From: Phallusia mammillata | Lineage: Eukaryota; Chordata; Ascidiacea; Phlebobranchia; Ascidiidae | Assembly (NCBI GenBank): GCA_003260075.1 | Contig: QLIY01000909.1 | Location: forward strand, 1-64,000 | DNA length: 64,000 nucleotides | Direction: 5' to 3' | In this document: one piece after another, positions 13,124-28,100 of the stretch | How the letters are laid out: each line of letters opens with the position of its first letter | Numbering within the stretch: the stretch's first letter is position 1 | The notes under the pieces: generated by a model | Database searches by the model: none | The model's input: the letters and a program-made list of their open reading frames with translations, nothing else | Told to the model about the DNA's origin: nothing | Made by a program: the position numbers and the translations under genes

Positions 13124-16100
13124 TTCATTAACTTTCAGTGCTTTGCTTCACAACATGAATGAAACTAAAAACTATGCAGATGCGGGAAACAAAACATACC
13201 AACTGAGCTGCTTCGGCATAGGTAAAGCTGTGGAAAATAAAGTTGTAGGAATAAGATAATATGAAAGTTTAACTGCCTCTTTGTGTTTAGTTCTACCTCC
13301 TGAATGCCCAACCTACTATGGTCCTCATACAATGCTTTGCTTAAAAACAATTTGGAATATTAGTAGATGTGTACCAGAAGGACATGAATACCCGGATAAA
13401 CTTCCATCTGCAAGAGTTGATACTCTACGTAATAAAACATTTGTGTGAGTATCTTATGCCAGAAGTCTGCAAAAATTTCTTCGCAGCAGGGGTTGATGTA
13501 TGCTTGCCACTAAGATAACTGAATAGTTGCCACAACTGCATCAGACTCACAAGGTTGTTAGTTCTAACCCCATCATAGCTACATTTTCCTCAGCAAGAAA
13601 CTTAACAGATTTTGCTGCAAACCAGTTACCTTAGTTCCTAATTGATTTGACCAAATCTCTACAATTAAAAAAAAGACATATGAAGGTGGGGGGGGGGAAG
13701 TTAGCAAAAATTTCTTTGCAGTAGGGTCTGGTGTATGCTTGCCACTAAAATGACTGAATAGTTCCACAACTGCATCAGACTCACAAGGTTGTTAGTTCTA
13801 ACCCCATCATAGCTACATTTTTCTCAGCAGGAAACTTAACAGATTTTGCTGCAAACCAAAAGTTACCTTAGTTCCAAATTGATTTGACCAAATCTCTACA
13901 ATTAAAAAAAAGACATATGAAGGTAGTGCAACAGATTTGCAATAAATAAGGCATCTTAGACATACTTATTATGAGCATATTGCATTCAAAACATATTGCA
14001 TTCAAAGTGAAATGAACAAGCTCCTGCATATACTAACTAATGTTTGGTGTATGCAAATTTATACCAGTTTATTAGTTGCTTAGTGAGAAGCATGGTGTTG
14101 TGTACTAGCAATAGGCTGCTCCCAGCTTTGAGTATTATTGGTAAGTGATAATTACATCCCTATGTATAGACTACATATTGTTTTCATGAGGTAACGAGTT
14201 AGCTGACCTAATGTAACAGGGGGGGGGGCGAGAAGCATGGTGTTGTGTACTAGCAATAGGCTGCTCCCAGCTTTGAGCATTATTGGTAAGTGATAATTAC
14301 ATCCCTATGTATAGGCTACATATTGTTTTCATGAGGTAACGAGTTAGCTGACCTAATGTAACATGTTTACTTCCTATCGCTAAAACTAAACAGCGCTATT
14401 TTCACAGTCAAGCTAAACTGACAAAAATACTATTTAAATATTGTAGTAGACTTACACACACGACATTTGGCAGCACTACATAATGTTTCTGTATAAGTCA
14501 AAGTCAGCTGAACTTATCCGGCTTGTTTACATCTTGTGACGTTATAATGTTAACAATGCATTTTTACAGGCAAGTGAAACTGATAATGGACACCACTAAA
14601 GCAAACTCAGATGCTGGTAACAGCTCGGAGCAACTAAACTGTTTTGGAATAGGTGNACATAATGTTTCTGTATAAGTCAAAGTCAGCTGAACTTATCCGG
14701 CTTGTTTACATCTTGTGACGTTATAATGTTAACAATGCATTTTTACAGGCAAGTGAAACTGATAATGGACACCACTAAAGCAAACTCAGATGCTGGTAAC
14801 AGCTCGGAGCAACTAAACTGTTTTACAATAGGTGAATATCAATTTAACCAAGGAACGCTGGCCACAATTTAAATTTAATCAAAGCCTTAAACTGCCACAG
14901 AGGCTGTATACATACTATGCATGGTATAAAAAGTACATATGCTGCCTCACATTGGTAATCACAACAGCAATTGTTAAAAAGTCAACTTATTTACTGTGTA
15001 TAAACTTTCTGGCAGTTTTGTTTTCAATCATTTGAACCTCTAAGTTTGTGTATATTAGGGATAAACAATACAGAATAGTACCATTCTAACATTTTCTAGA
15101 ATAATTTAAACGAATCCAGAATCCAATTTAGTCACTAATTTCACACGAAAAACTCACATAGTCATTAAAAATCAATTTCTGTGTGTTTTCCAAAAGAAAA
15201 ACATATGGATGATATAAATAAGAATTAGAGTACAGTAAATCTGGACCCATTTGGACCAAAATGTAAGGTTTACTGTAGTTTGTTTTAGGATTCAAATTCT
15301 GGGTTCACTAGTTTGTATAACTTATCTCTAGTATGTAGTAAGAAATCCTTTGTGTAATGTTACACAGACCTTCCTGCTACATGTCCAACATATTACGGCC
15401 CTCATGACTTGGACTGCATGAAAAATGTCTGGAGGAACATCAGATGTGTTCCAGAGGGAGAGAAATATCCAGATAAACTTGTCACGAATGAAGTTGACTC
15501 CTTAACTAATATCACATACAGGTGACCTTGAATTTGGCACATCACTTTGAACATTATAAAAGCATAGAGCCAATACATGATAAACTGCAGACAGTGCACA
15601 CTGTTTCAACCCATAGAGTGTCATCAGTGCAGCTGGTGACGAGAGATCGGACATAACGTCTACACTTTCAACCTTATCGGTTGAAACAATGCGCACTGTC
15701 TGCAGTTTAACTGTAAACATAATTATGGGAAAGGGGGTACATCTTGATTTCACTTAGTTTTTCTTTTTTCTCTGGTGATGTTTGTCTAGCCACTTTTGGC
15801 ATGAAATCTTTGGTGAATTTAGGTGGAACTTTAGATTTGGGTGATATAGTTGTGCAAAAAAAGATAGAAAAAACCTAGATATAAAACAAATTTTGGTAAT
15901 ATATTAATGTTTCCAAATGGCTCATAGAGTATGTGCAATGACAAGATGTGCTAAGCCACCCTGCTAGTTTTTTAACGTTTTTTGTTTTGTTGTTTTAGAA
16001 ACTTGGTAAACCACACTCAGGATATCAAAGATTTGGCTAACACTGGAAATGGAACCGCACAACTACAATGCTTTGGCATAGGTAGAATGTTCAATAAACA

Positions 16101-19100
16101 TATGCATTTGTTTTTCATTTGTGTGCACTGTATTGCATGTTCAGAAAAAAATATATCAGCTTGCAGTATTATGACAATATCAGTGAATTATACATAGTTA
16201 CTTTAGGTAGACATAAGGTGTCCTTAAAGACTGTGGAAACCCAACATTCTGGTACTCAAGACTGCCATTTTAAAGCAAGGGGGGGGGGTTGTGTACTGTA
16301 TTGCATGTTCAGAAAAATATATATCAGCTTGCAGTATTATAACAATATCAGTGAATTATACATAATTACTTTAGGTAGCCATAAGGTGTCCTTAAAGGCT
16401 GTGGAAACCCAACATTCTGGTACTCAAGACTGCCATTTTAAAGCAAGGGGGGGGGGCCCAATATTTTACGTGGCACGAAATTTGCATGCCTATTTTTTGT
16501 ACATGTAATCCATACATCTGCAAAGCTGAATAAATTTACATTTTACTTCTGGTTCAGATTCTCTGTTCTAAAGCTTTGGTTTGTAACTTTAAAACCAACA
16601 CATGTTATTTCTCTATTGGTTGTTTACTAAGTCACGCTTGTAATTACGGCATTGGTATAGTTTAAGGCAGTGGTTCCCAACATTTTTTGTCCTGTGCACC
16701 CTGTTAGTCGATATTCAAATCTAAATCCCCCCTACAAATTTAGTTTGCTCATGTCTGGCAAAGGAAGCAATAACACATAGCACAGACAATCAATAAGAGA
16801 TTAATATTGTGACCCAAATTCACCCCTACAAATTCCCCCCTGGTTGGGAACCATTGGTTTAAGGTCTGGTTTCAGTTTAAATTTTTGTCTGCTATATTGT
16901 GCCATCTCATTGCATGTAAAATTTGCAGATCTGCCTACTGAGTGTCCAACATATTATGGGCTCCACACCGTTGATTGTTTGAACGTGATATGGAGAGGGA
17001 TTGGATGTTTGGTCTATGGTCATAAGTTTCCTGGTAACCTATCTACTGCTGAACAAGTGATATTGTCGAACTACACGTACAGGTATGTTGTTTCGAACTG
17101 TTCCTTTATTTCCACTACGTTAACTGATTTATTTGCTAAGATAAAGAACAAACCACAATTTGGCAAATGTTTATTTCCAGGTTAAAATCAGTTCACTATA
17201 TGTTAAAAGGAACAAATTAATTTCGCTAATAAGCATCTTTAGTGTCTAAAGCAGGGGTTCCCAACCTTTTTACGATCCCGTACCACCTGGACGCTCTGCA
17301 CTGCCACGCGTACCACCATAGAGCACTAATGTGCTCTACAGTGCTCTATGGTACCACTTCTTGCAGAACAACTAATTTGTTTGAATCATATTTCATTCAA
17401 CGCTATCTTAAGCACCAAAACAGTAGATATATCTATCAAGAGCAATCATTTGACATAATTAACGCCCACTGTGCCGCAGCGTTGTTCGGCTTTTCATAGC
17501 AAGTAGCAACTATGCTTTTTGTTGAGAATTGACATGACCTGTATTTTGAAGATCGTAATGATACGAAACAACAGGAATAGTTACGTAACAATGACAATAG
17601 ACCTGGGGACTGTTTTTTTTTGTTAACAAAACCAGACAAACAAAACAAAACCAGACAAACAAAATATAAAGTTGCAAATCGAGGTTTTTGTGAACAAAAC
17701 AGAAGCTACTCGCGTACCACCTGAAAACCCTTCGCATACCACTAGTGGTACGCGTACCACCGGTTGGGAACCCCTGCTCTATANNNNNNNNNNNAAACAA
17801 AACCAGATAAACAAAATATAAAGTTGCAAATCGAGGTTTTTGTGAACAGAACAGAAGCTACTCGCGTACCACCTGAAAACCCTTCGCATACCACTAGTGG
17901 TACGCGTACCACAGGTTGGGAACCCCTGGTCTATAGAGAGTAACTTAAGGGATTTGAATTAGAAAAAGCTAATTGTGATATATATATATATATATATATA
18001 ATGAAAGGTGGAAATAGTTGCAACAATGGCAATAGAACAGGGAGTGATTCCCAGAATCAATTTACCAAGATTAAGAACAAATTTGTTATTTGGAATTCAG
18101 TAATTAGATGTAAACCTAATTGAATTTTTTTTATTTGCAGACAATTTCTGGGTGATACAAAATTAATAAGAGGTGAAGCTGATTTGGGAATTGCATCACA
18201 ACAACTAAACTGCTATGGGATAGGTAACTATGTTTCTTACAATATATTTAGCACAGGCATTTCTATAAACCCAGCTCTTTTTTTTTTGTCATTTTCTGTT
18301 AATGATTTAAGTCGTTTTCACAATATATATTTGTGTTTTGATAATGTTTTGTTAGTCGTTTTCACAATATATATACTCACGGTTTTGATACTGTTTTGTT
18401 AGTTTGTATAGAATATGTTCAAGACTTAGGTACACAAGACACGGACTTAAATAGTAGCTTTCGTATGAAACAAATTGCCAGCGAAGTTCAATAGAACATA
18501 TTCATTTAATCAACTTCGCTGGCAATTTGTATATAATAAATGTTCAAGACTGATATTATACACCAGGGGTCGGCAACCTTTTAGGCGACGCATGCCAATT
18601 TACTTGTTAATTCCATGTGCTAATGCACTCGCATGCCAACGTTTTTTTAAATAATAGTGGTTCTCGCACCCCCCCCCCGAAACTAATTCCTAATGAAAAA
18701 ATGGGTTTATCTCATTACAAAACTCCCTGGTTTGATTTAATGACTTGGAAATGTCACAGTTTTTGCTTTGCTTATAAGTAGATTTTATTTTGAAGAAAAG
18801 ATTTATTACAAAAACCAATTGACAATTTTAATGAGGATTTAAGATGGCTATTAACTGCTCATTTCATGAAACTTTTAGAAAATGACACAAGGTATAAACT
18901 ATTTCTAGAGAATAAAACTATGTAGTTCCTTAATTTTGGACATCGCTAGTTATGCTGTACCAAACAATTTTGGCAAAATTATCCAGAATTTGGTGCTTTC
19001 AATGAGAAGAATCATATTCTAGACCAGGGGTCGGCAACCTTTTAGGCGACGCATGCCAATTTACTTGTTATTTCCATGTGTTAATGACCTCAGGTGCCAA

Positions 19101-22100
19101 CATTTTTCTAAATAATAGTGATTCGTGCAAGCAGATATCAATAATAAAGAGAAAGCAGAGTGTTTTGTGCATGTAAGGTGAATTTTTAACCAATGGCATG
19201 ATAAAAACTGTAAACAAGCAGTGTAACAGGTTAAATCGGTTGGTTGACGTGCCATGAAAAACTACCTCGCGTGCCAACCCCTGTTCTAGACAGTGATTAA
19301 TGCTTTAACAAATGTTACAATTTAAAAACACTTTAATCCTCTTAATCTTACCTTTGACAGATCCTGCACAGTAATTGGGGCAAACCCGGTGAAACAGACC
19401 CTCGGAAGCGCTTGACCCCCCCCCCAGCAGTGTAACAGGTAAAATTGTTACTTCAATATAAACACGCAAATCGTTTCGCGTGCCATGAAAAACCACCTCG
19501 CTTGGCACATGTGCCAGGGGTTGCCAACCCTTGTTATACACCAATGGAATAACATTTAGCACTGAAATAATAAAAAAGTTGCTTTGTATGTACTTGTTTT
19601 AACTTACTTAATGTATGATTTGTGTAACCTGTCAACATTTAGACATTGACTCTTGTTTTGACTTGTAGGAAAAATGTATTGGAATATAACACTACTAATA
19701 TCAAACACTGACAAAAATAATAATAATAGTATTCAAACAGTACCAAGGAAAAAAGAATAAAGTTTGTTTTACTGCTTTGCATGTACTTTGATATTTTTTT
19801 GTTTTTAGACCTCCCTGACACCTGCCTAGCTTTTTATGGTCCCCACACAATGGATTGTTTGCGGGAAGTTTGGGATATAGTCGGATGTATAGTAGAAGGT
19901 TACGATTATCCTGACAATCTCACCTCTGCAGAACTTTCAAGTCTAAAGACAATGAACTTTATGTTAGTACTTGCTTAGCGGTTTTGTTTTGAATCTTTCA
20001 ATTTGCTGATCAAGTTGAGGTAGAAGTCGTGTAATAATATCAATATTGTTAAAAGCTACATACTGCAAGAAACTACCTAGCCATGTTTATATTCTTTTTC
20101 AACTGTGTTAATTTTGAAAAAAAAAAGAATTTAGTCTGTTAGATGTTTGCCTAATTTGCGCCTGGCCTAAGAACGAACAGTGCAGTGGTTCCCAACCAGG
20201 GAAGAACTTGTGTCACAATATTAATCTCTTACTGGTTGTCTGCGCTATGTGTTATTGCTGCATTTGCCATATATGAGCTGAGAAAAAGAAAGTTCTTGTA
20301 TGATCGGTTTAAGGCAGCACCCCCCCCCCCCCTGCTTGATGCAACTGTTACTTTTGACAAGTTGACGTCAACAGGAAAGGCCTTTCAAATACTGCATCCG
20401 TAATAAATGCTCAGTTTGTAAGAGCTTAAAAAATGGTTTACATTTGTGCGGTGACAGCACGTTCTGTGCAAGGATTGTATGTTTTTATCTTGTAAGGTTG
20501 TTGCAATATTTTCTTTCGCTGTTGGTCAACACTGTAGTAGCGACCCCCCCCCCCATCGACTAAAAGGGTGCACAGGACAAAAAAGGTTGGGAACCACTGG
20601 AAAAGTGTGTCAGTTTTCGTCATTTAAAAATTTGGGTTGACATTTTCAGGGCTTTAGAAAAGAATATGGAAGCTACAAGAGAAAATTCTGACAATGGCTC
20701 GAGTGCAGACCAACTCAACTGCTTTGGAATAGGTAAACTTCAATAAGCTTAAACCATTTTTAATAAATAGTTTGTTCAATTTATACACACTATGTAGGGT
20801 TTATATTGCTTGATGCAACTGTTACTTTTGACAAGTTGACGTCAACAGGAAAGGTCTTTCAAATATTGTATCCGTAATAAATGCTCAGTTTATAAGAGCT
20901 TAAAAAATGGTTTACATTGTGTGGTGACAGCACGTTCTGTGCAAGGATTGTATGTTTTTATCTTATAAGGTTGCTACAATATTTTTATTCGCTGTTGGTC
21001 AACACTGTAGTAGCGACGTTTTTTGTTTCTTCCTGATAAATTCTACAAATCTGCTTCCTAGTTTTAAGACCCTGGAAGCCTTAAATATTGTCAGAGCATG
21101 TAAAGCTTATTATCTAAATATTCTGTTGATATGCTATTGTTATTTTTTCATTTCATTAGCATTCTATACACTGGTAAGAAAACCAACATACATGTCCCAA
21201 TATATTGTGGTTGCAACTTAATACTTTGGTTGTTTAAAACATTTGCTGGGCCATTTGTATCTAACAAATTGTTTGGTGTTTTCAAGATATGCCTGCCACA
21301 TGCCCAACGTACTATGGACTCCACACTGTGGCTTGCATGATTTCAGTATGGAAACTCGCTAAATGTATACCACAGGGCTGGGACTCTCCAGATAAACTCG
21401 CTCCATTCGAAATAAATGCTTTGGATCATCTAACATTCAGGTTATTGTGTACTTTGATTTGGCAAAACTAATATTTTTATTGAAGGTATTCAAAGCACAT
21501 AAAACTGCCAAATCCTTTAAAGCTACAAAGGAATGTTTAAGATATATTATTATTGTTGACATTTTTTCTTGGTTGAAACTTGTTGTGCATGCAGTCAGAA
21601 GCATACTGTGGTTGAAACTTAAGAATGTCCCATAAAGAGATAATGAAGCATTCAAACAGTATAAAGTCATCAAGCCAATTCATGATAATACCCAGACAGT
21701 GCACACTGTTTCGACTTTTCAAACGTTCAAACATTGTGTGTTGTGTTCACAAAATTCTTGCACAAGCATGGATGCCAAGTAGTGGACGGATTTTGCTGTT
21801 ACCTTACGTTTTTGAAGCACTGTGATGGACCCCCCCCCCCTGTTTAAGATATATTATTATTGTTGACATTTTTTCTTGGTTGAAACTTATTGTGCATGCA
21901 GTCAGAAGCATGCTGTGGTTGAAACTTAACAACATCCCATAAAGAGATAATGAAGCATTCAAACATTACAAAAGCATCAAGTCAATTCATGATAAGACCC
22001 AGACAGTGCACACTGTTTCGACTTTTCAAACGTTCAAACTGTGTGTTCACAAAATTCTTGCACAAGCATGGATGCCAAGTAGTGGCCAGATTTTGCTGTT

Positions 22101-25100
22101 ACCTTACGTTTTTGAAGCACTATGGTGACCACTGTTGATATTTTTGCCTTTATGTTTTTCAATTTTTTGAAGGGATTTGTTGGACAACTACGAGCAAATA
22201 AAGAATGATTCTGACCATGGAGATGATGCTCAACAACTAAACTGCTTTGGGATAAGTAAGTTAGTTTAAAGTTCTTGCGGCATTTGTTTCTATTGTGTAT
22301 ATTTCTTGTCTTCTTAGTTTGTTTAGGGTTGAGAGATGAGTGATAGTCAAATATTTTGGTCATATAGCATAGTTTAAGGCTCGTATAATTTTGCTGCCCA
22401 GCCTTAATATGACACAGTAATGCATGCAAATCCCCCCCCCCCAACAACTAAACTGCTTTGGGATAAGTAAGTTAGTTTAAAGTTCTTGCAGCATTTATTT
22501 CTTATGTGTATATTTCTTGTCTTCTTAGTTTGTTATGGGTTGAGAGATGAGTGATAGGCAAATATTTTGGTGATATGGCATAGTTTAAGACTCGTATAAT
22601 TTTGCTGGCCAACCTTAATATGACAAAGTAGTGCATGCAAATTTTCCATAAACTCAACTTTTAACGTAACTTGAAGCAGGGAGTGGCCTGGAATTGTTTT
22701 TTCACAGCAAGTTGGTCCCAACCATGGGTGAAATTACTTTACCATTGTTTCACAGCCTCATAAGACTTGCTTTTGTGTTTTCAATGTCCTGCCTTTATAA
22801 TATATTGTTTCTGCACACATTGGTAAAATATTTAGTGCTTGTCGACCCATGGTCATGTTGGACTGTGCAAATGTATCACCCATTAGTTTTTTCCATTATT
22901 CTTAAACTGTGTTTGTGTTTTTATACTTTTTCAGAAAGTTGATTTGTATTTGCTAGTGGAATTGTAAAATACTGTGTTGGGATTTAAACCCATCACCATA
23001 AATATGCTAAGTGGTCATAATAGCAACTTAAACATCTTGGTGGCAAATATATCATTTCCTTCAGTGAGATTGCACTCAAATAGGAAACTGATGGTGTCCA
23101 CAAGGGTGCAACATATATCTCTATCTTGGTGCAGTTTTGTGTTGACTGATTTTGTTATAAAAGATTGCTGACTCGCTAATATCATTACTTATCATTACTA
23201 AAAATTGGTATTTTGCTCTAACGAAAGTTACCCCCCCCCCCATTTGTATTGGAATGGTAGATCTCGAGAGTTGGACTACCCCAAAAGTCGATCTTGAGTC
23301 AAAAAAGGTCGGGCACCCCTGTATTAGACTGTGCAAATTTATAACCCAATAGTTTTTTTCCATTATTCTTGGACTGTGTTTTAGTTTTTTTTTTCCCCCC
23401 CCCCAAACATCTTGGTGGCAAATATATCATTTCCTTCAGTGAGATTGCACTCGAATAGGAAACTGATGGTGTCCACAAGGGTGCAACATATATCTCTATT
23501 TTGGTGCAGTTTTGTGTTGAATGATTTTGTTACAAAAAAATATTCTGCAAACTGTCTTTCATGTAAAGCTCTTTATTTTTCTTGTGCCAGATTTACCTAC
23601 AGAGTGTCCAACTTACTACGGACCACATTCAGTTATTTGTCTCAAAGTGATGTGGGCTTCGGTTGGATGTTTACCAGAAGGAGATGAATATCCTGACAGT
23701 CTTCTACCTGCTGTGCTGGCTGCCAAAACAGCAACAAATTATAGGTAAGTTTAATTCACTGATTTGATAAGATTTGAGCAGGGTTTTTACCCTTACAAAC
23801 TGGGACGTAGGTTTTTAACCAAGGATAAATTTATCCCAAAGGGCATGGGTACATTAAACATCCCTCACACATGCAAGATATCAACATACTGTGACTAATC
23901 AATCATTCAATTTTATTTGGTTTTCAGCGCCTAGAAATAATCGTCATAATTCACTGTAAACAGAACCGGTCAACATGTTGCAAACAAAAAAATATCAACA
24001 TGAATAACATGGTGAATAATATCATATGAATACATGAGTATGGTCATAGGTTCTAATCCTATGTTGCCTGTGTTTCCCTGAGCAAGAAACTTAAGTTGCA
24101 TTGCTCCAACCCAGTGGTTCCCGATGGGTTGAACTAAATTGAAGTCACCAATGCCCAAGTCAAAAAAATCCAATAAAAAATGATCAACGTACTTGCAATA
24201 CACACAGCCAGCTTGACGGCGAACTAATTTTGAGCATAACGTATTCAGGCGTTGCCCGTCCACCGAGGATAAAAATGAAACAAACAGACATAATATCATG
24301 TGCTCTTATAGTCTTCGCTCCTTGCTTTACCTTTTTATGTCTTTTATCTTGTTTTTTTGAAAGAGAACCTGATGGTAAATAGTATTTTCGGAAACATTGT
24401 TTTTTACAATAATGTTTTGATGTTTGTTTGCAGTGCATTGCTGGCTGAGATGCAGACAACAAGAACTGAATCAGATGCCGGGATCTCATCTCAACAACTC
24501 GCTTGTTTTGGAATTGGTAAATTCCCAAATACTTTGTGTTTGTGAGAAAACTTATAATGTTGGTTTTGAAATATATTTGACAAACTTTATTTGTTTAAAG
24601 GGGCATTTTTAAATCACTCAGTGTTTAGTTGAGCAAAATATTCTCAAAAAACACTAGTTTAAACTTATTGGGTATATATTAGGGATGGGCTAAACATACA
24701 AATGTTCTGTTTGGTCCAACACCTAGCCCAAGGGTGTCCAAAGTGCGGCCTACGGGCCAAATGCGGCCCGCGGCGACATTTGAAGTGGCCCGCAGCTGTT
24801 TTTTCAAATTGTGTTGATTTGGCGACTTTACATAAAAGCCTTCCATGAAACTTTATTTCCCAGGGAAAAAGAAGTGTACATCGTGCTGACGCAACAAAAT
24901 CTGACAATTTCTTAAATCCTGTATATTTGTGTTCTAATTCTAAAAAAACGTTGGCCCGCGGGCGTCTTTACTTGGTAAAAATTGGCCCCCAATAAAAAAA
25001 GTTTGAACACTCCTGACCTAGCCTATCAGGCCGAGCATGCTTGGTGCATTGTGATGTCACAAACATTCCCAATTTATCACCCTAGTTCTGTATCCCCCCC

Positions 25101-28100
25101 CCCCTCATCTCAACAACTCGCTTGTTTTGGAATTGGTAAATTCCCAAATACGTGTTTGTGAGAAAACTAATAATGTTGGTTTTGAAATATATTTTACATA
25201 TATTTTGTTTAACTGCAGTATTTTAAATCACTCAGTTTTTAAGGGAATAGTTGAGCAAAATATTGTGAAGAAACACTAGTTTTCACTGATTGGGTATATA
25301 TTAGGGATGGGCCAAACATACAAATGTTCTGTTTGGTCCAACACCTAGCCTTTTAGGCCGAGCATTGTGACGTCACAAACATTCCCAATTTATCACCCTA
25401 GTTTTGTAGTTTTCAAAGCTCCCTTATATCACCAGCAGGGTATTACACGGTACAGGCCCCAGAAGTACGTGTTTTCCCACAATCAAGCATATTTAAAAAA
25501 CACTTATTCATGTTTTTGAAAACCCTTTCGAACACTAGTTCAAATTTAGGCATGACATGAATATGCAAATTTAATGCTCGGATCAGTTTGTGCAACTGCT
25601 CGGCTGAGCATTAAAAGCAGCGATGCTCGGTGTGGAGTATCCGGGTTCTGTCTCTGCCAAGCTTATCCCTAGTTTTTTTCTGGCTGGTTTGCAGTCACAA
25701 TTAGACTGGCAATGTGGCCTTAATCTGACTATAGTCAATCTTTATCAAAGTGCAAGACTTGCTTGCATCATTTGATGTAAGATCAAATCAAATTTATTTG
25801 CATTTTCACATAAAACTGCAAGGGCCCCTTAAAAAAACATGTGTTATTGGGTCATGTGCCCTGTTATTTACCAAAAAATACCAAAACATAGTTCTCACTT
25901 GCACTGGGATTGAATTAAAGGATGTTGTATGCTCGTTTCAGATATGCCTGTTCCTTGCCCAACCTACTATGGTCCACATACAGTGCCTTGCATGGAAGCT
26001 ATGTGGAATTTATCTAAATGTTTACCAGAGGGGCATGAATTTCCACCAAAACTGTTACCTGCTGAAATTGCAATTCAGTCCGGCTTAGACTACAGGTTTT
26101 TGTCATGTTTTTTATGCATATGAGTGTGTTTTGAATAAACCTTTCAAAGTTTCAATTGGAAATTTGTTTTCAGAACACTGATGGCACAAAAGGATGCACT
26201 GAAAGCTGATGCTGATAATGGATCCAGTCTTGCACAAATTAATTGTTTTGGAATAGGTGAGTACTTGGCAAAGTAGTAGACTATCAGTTTGTGTTTGCTT
26301 TGAGCATTTTGCATTGATGACATGAAAATATGTATAAAGTTAAAAATGAAACATATGCATCTGCGTAATTGAACATACCTGCTTTTCATATATGTAACAC
26401 TTTTACACTCCAGTTAATTTTTTTAACTGTGGAATAATTCACTCGAGAAAGATAAAATTTTGCTACAACATATGCTCTATGTGGATATAAGAAATTCTAA
26501 AAAACTTTTGCCCTAACGATAAACACAGCAATTGCATTTACTCTACCCAAGCTGTTTTACTTTTGATCACGCTTTTTAAACGTCTAAAGATTTTCCTGAC
26601 AAGTGCCCAACATATTATGGATTTCACTCTGTTGATTGCCTCAAAGTCTTGTGGGCAATGGTGGGATGTTTGCCTGACGGTTTGAAATATCCTGATAGAC
26701 TATTGCCAGCTGCTCGTGGTGCCTGGTCTGTTCTCACATACAGGTGACTTGATTTATTGACTTAAAAGCAAGTGTTTTATAGTTCAAACGTTTTGGGCAA
26801 ATGTTCATGTCAGCATTAGTGATATCAAGGACCACATCAGTTGCACCCTTTTATATCCACTTGAGTCACACATAAAACATTGCTAAAAAGGTGCGCCGGT
26901 TAAAAACAATACATAATGGTGCACAGCAGTGACATGAAGTTGTATGGAGATGTAAACCATCTCCCTGTGTGCAAAGTATGGCGGACAGGTGCAGACCAAC
27001 CATAACAAAAATGCAACAATTTTAGGTTACTTGGCCCCAGAAATATCATGACAGTCTAGGTTAGTTTAATTTACCTGTCTAATGTTTTTCATTGTTTCAG
27101 CTCTTTGCTGATGGAGATGGAAAACATTAAAACAGTGGCAGACAGTGGAAATGGAACTCAACAACTTAACTGCTTTGGAATAGGTAACTTTTTTCAAAGA
27201 TTGGTCTTACATTTTCCTAAACCCTAAACGCCACATCAGTATTTTCCCATCCGCTTTTACTTAATTAACAAACTTTTTTTCCACTTATTTTTGTATTGAC
27301 TTCCTCTCGTAAAGATTGGATTGTTCTGCTGCTTTTACGTGGAGAAATTTACTTCAGTTTGTTCATATATTGTGAAAAACTCTTTACTATCTTGTAAGAA
27401 TTTTTGTTATTCACCTAACACACTTGATTTCGATTGTTAAATTGAGTGCTGTTTGTAAAGATATTGTTTCAACACATACAGAATTTTACTACAAAAATCT
27501 GCTTAAGTGTTTATATATGTCGTGAAAAACTCATTTACCCCCCCCCCTCATATATTGTGAAAAACTCTTTACTATCTTGTAAGAATTTTTGTTATACACC
27601 TAACACACTTCATTTCTATCGTTAAATTGAGTGCTGTTTGTAAAGATATTGTTTCAACACATACAGAGTTTTACTACAAAAATCTGCTTAAGTGTGTATA
27701 TATGTCGTGAAAAACTCATTTGTTTGCAGATTTGCCTGCCACTTGTCCAACCTATTATGGAACTCATTCTAGTGCTTGCTTGAAAACTGTCTGGGCAGCT
27801 GCAGGTTGTTTGCCAAGCGGAATAAACTATCCAGATCGTCTATCTCCTTTGGAAAATGCAACACTGTCTACTATGCCTTACTTGTAAGTCTGAAAATCTT
27901 CACGCAAAGTTTAGTTAGGTAATACTCTATATTGCAACTTGCACACCAGCCTTTTTCCCTAAAAGGTCTTAACTAAGTAGAGTAAACCTCTGTTAATCTG
28001 GAACTGTTGGAACAAAAAAAATGTTTCGATTGGACGAAGATCTGGATTAACCGATGTCGATTAGTTTGTTGTTTAATGTCCTTACGTGAAATTTGTTTTT

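Larger units (their letters stand above)
283..16456. other. Poly-G filler runs (18 of 10-12 bases, three long)
   Basis: Runs of 10-12 G start at 1157, 1810, 2596, 4613, 5927, 6408, 6504, 6802, 8547, 8772, 10586, 12318, 12495, 12674, 13688, 14219, 16279, 16447. Long runs: 283-335, 9146-9202, 13078-13122. In most cases the sequence after a short run is a diverged copy of sequence lying nearby. No C run of this length occurs in this part. Confidence 0.85.

Noticed and set aside
16119-16508. Open frame of 129 codons with an internal 40-residue repeat
   Set aside because: The repeat is the intron assembled twice around the G run at 16279; no splice-compatible or conserved signal.
22034-22447. Minus-strand open frame of 137 codons
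   Set aside because: It overlaps exon B14 antisense and a duplicated intron, starts in a C run, and shows no recognisable domain.
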